Assembly: GCA_050733935.1 (NCBI GenBank)
Contig: JBOHUC010000058.1
Location: forward strand, 1-17,630
From: JBOHUC01 sp050733935
GTDB lineage: Bacteria; Eisenbacteria; RBG-16-71-46; DASYSL01
Length of the DNA: 17,630 nt
Direction: 5' to 3'
Positions within the stretch are counted from its first letter, which is position 1; each line of letters opens with the position of its first letter. A model generated the notes under the pieces. It made no database searches and was not told where the DNA came from. It saw nothing but the letters and a program-made list of their open reading frames with translations. The position numbers and the translations under genes were made by a program. Below, piece by piece: positions 15,607 through 17,630 of the stretch.

Positions 15607-16004
15607 CTGACTACCTCCATTCGCAATGCATTCGGGCAATGCGAGGATCACTCTAGGATGCTGCGAGCGAGGTTCCAGAGCCCGAGGGCGTTCTCGCGAA
15701 GGTCAGGCACCCCTCGCGACCTCCCGGCGGGCCGTCGCTGCGTTCTCGAGTTGTGGATCCCCCCTTTCTCTGGAAGTTCCTGTTGCGAAGAATACGGAGG
15801 TGAATCCTGCGAACAGACGCTTCGCGGTCTCCGTGCACACGCACGAATCCCACGAGCGATTTCGACGAACGCGACGCTGACGTCGACTTCGGTCTACCGT
15901 TCTGCGTTGGGCGACCGACCCACTGGGGAAAGTTTGGGGTCGCTCAATGAATGATTCCGCAAAACGAGCCCTGAGGTCGCCTTTGCCCCTCCCTGACTCG
16001 TGCG
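15607..16004 (-). promoter_or_regulatory. Long (about 400 nt) untranslated leader of the 1365-residue protein gene
   Basis: Between the predicted transcription start (about 16004) and the ATG at 15606 I see no protein with family features. The one minus-strand reading frame here (15853-15653, 66 residues) is Arg/Gly-rich and resembles nothing I know. A GCAATGC direct repeat lies just before the ribosome-binding site. I could not match the leader to a known riboswitch. An unseen second promoter nearer the gene would shorten it. Confidence 0.4.
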
Positions 16005-16010
16005 GGAGAA

Positions 16011-16039
16011 ACGATAGGCGGAGGTTCTGGAAGTGTCAA
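16011..16039 (-). promoter_or_regulatory. Strong sigma70-type promoter of the 1365-residue protein gene
   Basis: Minus strand: TTGACA (16039-16034), a 17-nt spacer, and TATCGT (16016-16011). It begins 14 bp after the stop codon of the ECF ATPase gene. The surrounding CCCTTGACAC and CTATCGT match the promoter at 11305-11334. Confidence 0.7.
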
Positions 16040-16052
16040 GGGATTTCGCGGT

Positions 16053-17522
16053 TTACGGCGTTCGGGATAGCGTTGAAAGCTGCCCGGAAGCATACCTCCG
16101 AGGGTCCCCGAGGCGAATTTTTTTCCCACCGGGCCGGTGGGAATCCGTGGGCTCGTGGGATGCAAGCAGAACCGCGACTCCCCGGGACCTGAGCGACTCG
16201 AGAATCTCACGGAGTCGTGTGGCGGCAGTGGAATCGAGGCTCGCGAAGGGTTCATCGAGAAGAACGGCAACGGGTTCGCAAGCGAGGACCCCGGCCAGAG
16301 CCACCCGCCGCCGCTCACCGAGGCTAAGAGCATCCGGCGCGCGGGGTCCGATCGCCGCCGGCTCGAAGCCCACACTCTCGAGCGCGGCATCGACCCGAGC
16401 CTCGATCCACCGCTCACGACTTCCATGATTCGAATCGAAACGGGGAGTCGCGCGGTGGCGGATGCCGAACCGGACATCCTCCCGAACGGTGGCCGCAAAA
16501 AGCTGCGCCTCGGGATATTGCGTCAGGTAGCCGAGACGCGGGCGAGGCTCCCCGAGAAGGGCGCCACCGGAGAGCGAGCCTTCGCTCGGCCGGTGCCAGC
16601 CGATCAGGGTCTCGAGCAGGGCCGTCTTGCCGGAACCGCTGGCTCCCGCAATCGCGACCTCCTCTCCGCGGGCGATCTCGAATTCGAGGCCGCCCCAGAG
16701 GCGCACTCCCCCGCGCGCATCGCGCAGCGTGAGCGAGATCCCGTGTGCCACCCAGAGTGGATCGGAGTCAACGGGCCCGGTGGACCCGGTGCCGGGCCCG
16801 ATGCCGGGCCCGTCCGGCACTTCGAGCACCGTCCCGAGTCCCGTCGCCGAGGGAGAGCCCGCGGAAGGGGGGAGCCGAACGATCCGGTCGGCCCCCGCGC
16901 ACTCCTCCTCCGAGCACGCCGCCCACAGCACACCGAGTCCGGCCTCGCGGGCGAGACGCTTCGTCAGGCTCAGAAGATGCGCCCGCGACGGCGGATCGAG
17001 ATGCGATCCCGGCTCGTCGAGCAGGAGGTAACGAGGCTCGGCGGCGAGTGCGGTTGCGAGCGCGACGCGCTGCATCTCCCCGCCCGAAAGATGGGAAGGC
17101 GGGGCGTCCACGAGCGCGGACAGATCGAGCTCTTCGACGAGCTCGTGCACGCGCGCCCGAATTCTCTCGCGCGGCCAGCCCAGATTCTCGAGTGGAAACG
17201 CAATCTCGCGCGCGACCGAGTCGCAGACGAACTGGCTCTCGGGCTCCTGGAACACGAAGCCGAGCCGGGTGCGGGCCTGGGTCCCGGGATCGCCCGCATC
17301 CTCGCCGTCGATCCGGACCGCCCCCGCGCGCGGAGCGAGGAGGCCCGCGAGCGTGAGCAGCACGGTCGTCTTGCCGCTTCCGTTTCCGCCCACGAGCCCG
17401 ACCCATTCACCGGGCGTGAGCGCAAGATCGATTGGGCCGAGCGGACCGAGCGGACCGATCAATTTTGGAGGATCGCCGTGCGCGGCCGGATAGCCGGCCT
17501 CGAGCCCGAGGCCTTCGAGCAC
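16053..17522 (-). CDS. Energy-coupling factor (ECF) transporter ATPase, fused two-domain EcfA type
   Basis: 489 residues with two ABC ATPase domains that would power vitamin or metal uptake through EcfT and an S component at the inner membrane. Domain 1: Walker A GGNGSGKT (45-52), Q-loop VFQEPESQF (90-98), signature LSGGEMQRV (145-153), Walker B LLLDEP (166-171). Domain 2: GASGSGKT (293-300), QYPEAQLF (335-342, an EcfA hallmark), signature LSLGERRRV (399-407), Walker B VLLDEP (420-425) and H-loop SHEP (His456). The usual H-loop His of domain 1 is replaced: AACSEE, with Cys203 where ATHD-like sequence is expected. The start is GTG at 17522, 8 bp after the upstream stop, without a clear Shine-Dalgarno. 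The domains are joined by a Gly/Pro linker (about 237-252). The substrate cannot be told because the S component is not in the window. Confidence 0.9.
   Translation of the reverse strand: MLEGLGLEAGYPAAHGDPPKLIGPLGPLGPIDLALTPGEWVGLVGGNGSGKTTVLLTLAGLLAPRAGAVRIDGEDAGDPGTQARTRLGFVFQEPESQFVCDSVAREIAFPLENLGWPRERIRARVHELVEELDLSALVDAPPSHLSGGEMQRVALATALAAEPRYLLLDEPGSHLDPPSRAHLLSLTKRLAREAGLGVLWAACSEEECAGADRIVRLPPSAGSPSATGLGTVLEVPDGPGIGPGTGSTGPVDSDPLWVAHGISLTLRDARGGVRLWGGLEFEIARGEEVAIAGASGSGKTALLETLIGWHRPSEGSLSGGALLGEPRPRLGYLTQYPEAQLFAATVREDVRFGIRHRATPRFDSNHGSRERWIEARVDAALESVGFEPAAIGPRAPDALSLGERRRVALAGVLACEPVAVLLDEPFASLDSTAATRLREILESLRSRGVAVLLASHEPTDSHRPGGKKIRLGDPRRYASGQLSTLSRTP
16123..16143. repeat. 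Near-perfect palindrome beside a T7/A7 run, inside the ATPase 3' end
   Basis: TTCCCACCGG and CCGGTGGGAA are exact 10-bp arms around a single central base. A run of seven T on the plus strand (16118-16124) overlaps its left end; in the gene's mRNA this becomes a hairpin followed by A7, the wrong base for an intrinsic terminator. The CCCACCGG/CCGGTGGG core also occurs in the terminator at 11453-11482. Confidence 0.5.
16790..16813. repeat. 12-bp tandem duplication in the ATPase interdomain linker
   Basis: TGCCGGGCCCGA is followed directly by TGCCGGGCCCGT. The two units encode the Pro-Gly-Ile-Gly-Pro-Gly-Thr-like linker between the two ATPase domains, where length change is tolerated. Confidence 0.6.
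17434..17460. repeat. 9-bp unit repeated three times near the ATPase N-terminus
   Basis: GGGCCGAGC, GGACCGAGC and GGACCGATC stand in tandem and encode a Gly-Pro-Leu-type triplet repeat (residues about 22-31) just before the first strand leading to Walker A. It looks like replication-slippage expansion of a surface loop. Confidence 0.55.
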
Positions 17523-17530
17523 GGAAAGGC

Positions 17531-17630
17531 TCAGCGGCCCGAGCCGCCCGCCGCGCCGGACTCCCAGGCGGCGAGCGCTTCGCGCGCGAGGTCGTCGAGC
17601 GGCCGGCCGCTCGTGCGCGCGAGCGCGGCC
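17531..17630 (-). CDS. Unidentified protein, C-terminal fragment
   Basis: The last 32 residues of a gene that enters from the high-coordinate edge: Ala/Arg/Leu-rich, including SGRPLDDLAREALAAWESG and a Gly/Ser tail, ending at TGA 17533-17531, 8 bp before the ATPase GTG. The short spacing implies co-transcription. By context it could be an ECF membrane component (T or S), but the visible residues form a soluble amphipathic tail and do not identify it. Confidence 0.5.
   Translation of the reverse strand, partial: AALARTSGRPLDDLAREALAAWESGAAGGSGR

Noticed and set aside
15607..15651. Upstream in-frame ATG for the 1365-residue protein
   Set aside because: The extra 15 residues would bury the signal peptide, and the GGAGGT site sits correctly only for ATG 15606.
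15653..15853. Minus-strand 66-residue frame in the long leader
   Set aside because: No clear ribosome-binding site, unremarkable Arg/Gly-rich composition, and no family resemblance; kept only as a note under the leader.
11461..15954. Very long plus-strand reading frame (1497 codons) opposite the 1365-residue gene
   Set aside because: Its translation is rich in Arg, Val and Glu with no domain, signal peptide or ribosome-binding site. It is the usual antisense shadow of a high-GC gene; the minus strand has a signal peptide, a FlgD-like tail and a terminator.
15960..16004. GGGGCAAAGG-like segment in the leader, reminiscent of a cyclic-di-GMP-I riboswitch
   Set aside because: The other conserved blocks (GGACGCAAAGCC, the CCGGCCTAA-like block and the tetraloop receptor) are not present at matching distances.
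16118..16143. Palindrome with T7 considered as the terminator of the ATPase gene
   Set aside because: The T run precedes the stem on the plus strand and becomes A7 after the stem in the actual transcript; it also lies inside the coding sequence.
1..17630. CRISPR arrays, tRNA/rRNA genes, insertion sequences, phage or defence genes
   Set aside because: No regularly spaced repeats, no tRNA-like cloverleaf or rRNA sequence, and no transposase, integrase, nuclease or reverse-transcriptase motifs were seen on either strand.

Overview
The window is high-GC bacterial DNA in which every convincing gene lies on the minus strand, so transcription runs from high to low coordinates. Several traits suggest an uncultured FCB-group bacterium, possibly Candidatus Eisenbacteria or a near relative: large secreted proteins rich in W-x-x-DPDG fibronectin-like modules, C-terminal FlgD-like/T9SS-type-A-like tails, a subtilase with an N-terminal module of a kind common in this group, and high GC. 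No marker gene is present, so the taxonomy is an inference.

Layout in transcription order. (1) 17630-16053: the last codons of an unidentified gene, then a fused two-domain ECF-transporter ATPase. (2) 16052-15607: a gene-free stretch with a strong sigma70-type promoter (TTGACA-17-TATCGT) just after the ATPase stop codon and a leader of about 400 nt. (3) 15606-11509: a 1365-residue secreted protein with a FlgD-like tail, ended by a strong intrinsic terminator. (4) 11334-2871: a second promoter of almost the same design (TTGACA-18-TATCGT) reads into four genes. They are a 662-residue exported protein, an 814-residue lipoprotein (B), a 476-residue secreted protein with a FlgD-like tail, and a 795-residue lipoprotein (C) that is a clear paralogue of B. 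The first three overlap by 4 bp; C follows after a short gap. (5) 2831-1: a promoter region rich in palindromes precedes a tightly packed cluster of a class III aminotransferase, an Asparaginase_II-family asparaginase, and the start of a secreted S8-type protease.

The unusual part is 2.8-16.0 kb. Lipoproteins B and C and the 1365-residue protein each carry a region whose motif order (LL-x-x-DD, a V-V-W-Y-T-D-G-like strand, a G-G-K-x-W-x-x-G-D-G-like strand) looks like a non-catalytic GATase1/ThuA-like fold. The two units also share near-identical promoter hexamers. This points to a co-regulated set of cell-surface proteins of unknown function. The aminotransferase cluster looks like peptide and amino-acid catabolism (protease, asparaginase, aminotransferase). 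I found no tRNA, rRNA, CRISPR array, insertion sequence or phage gene.
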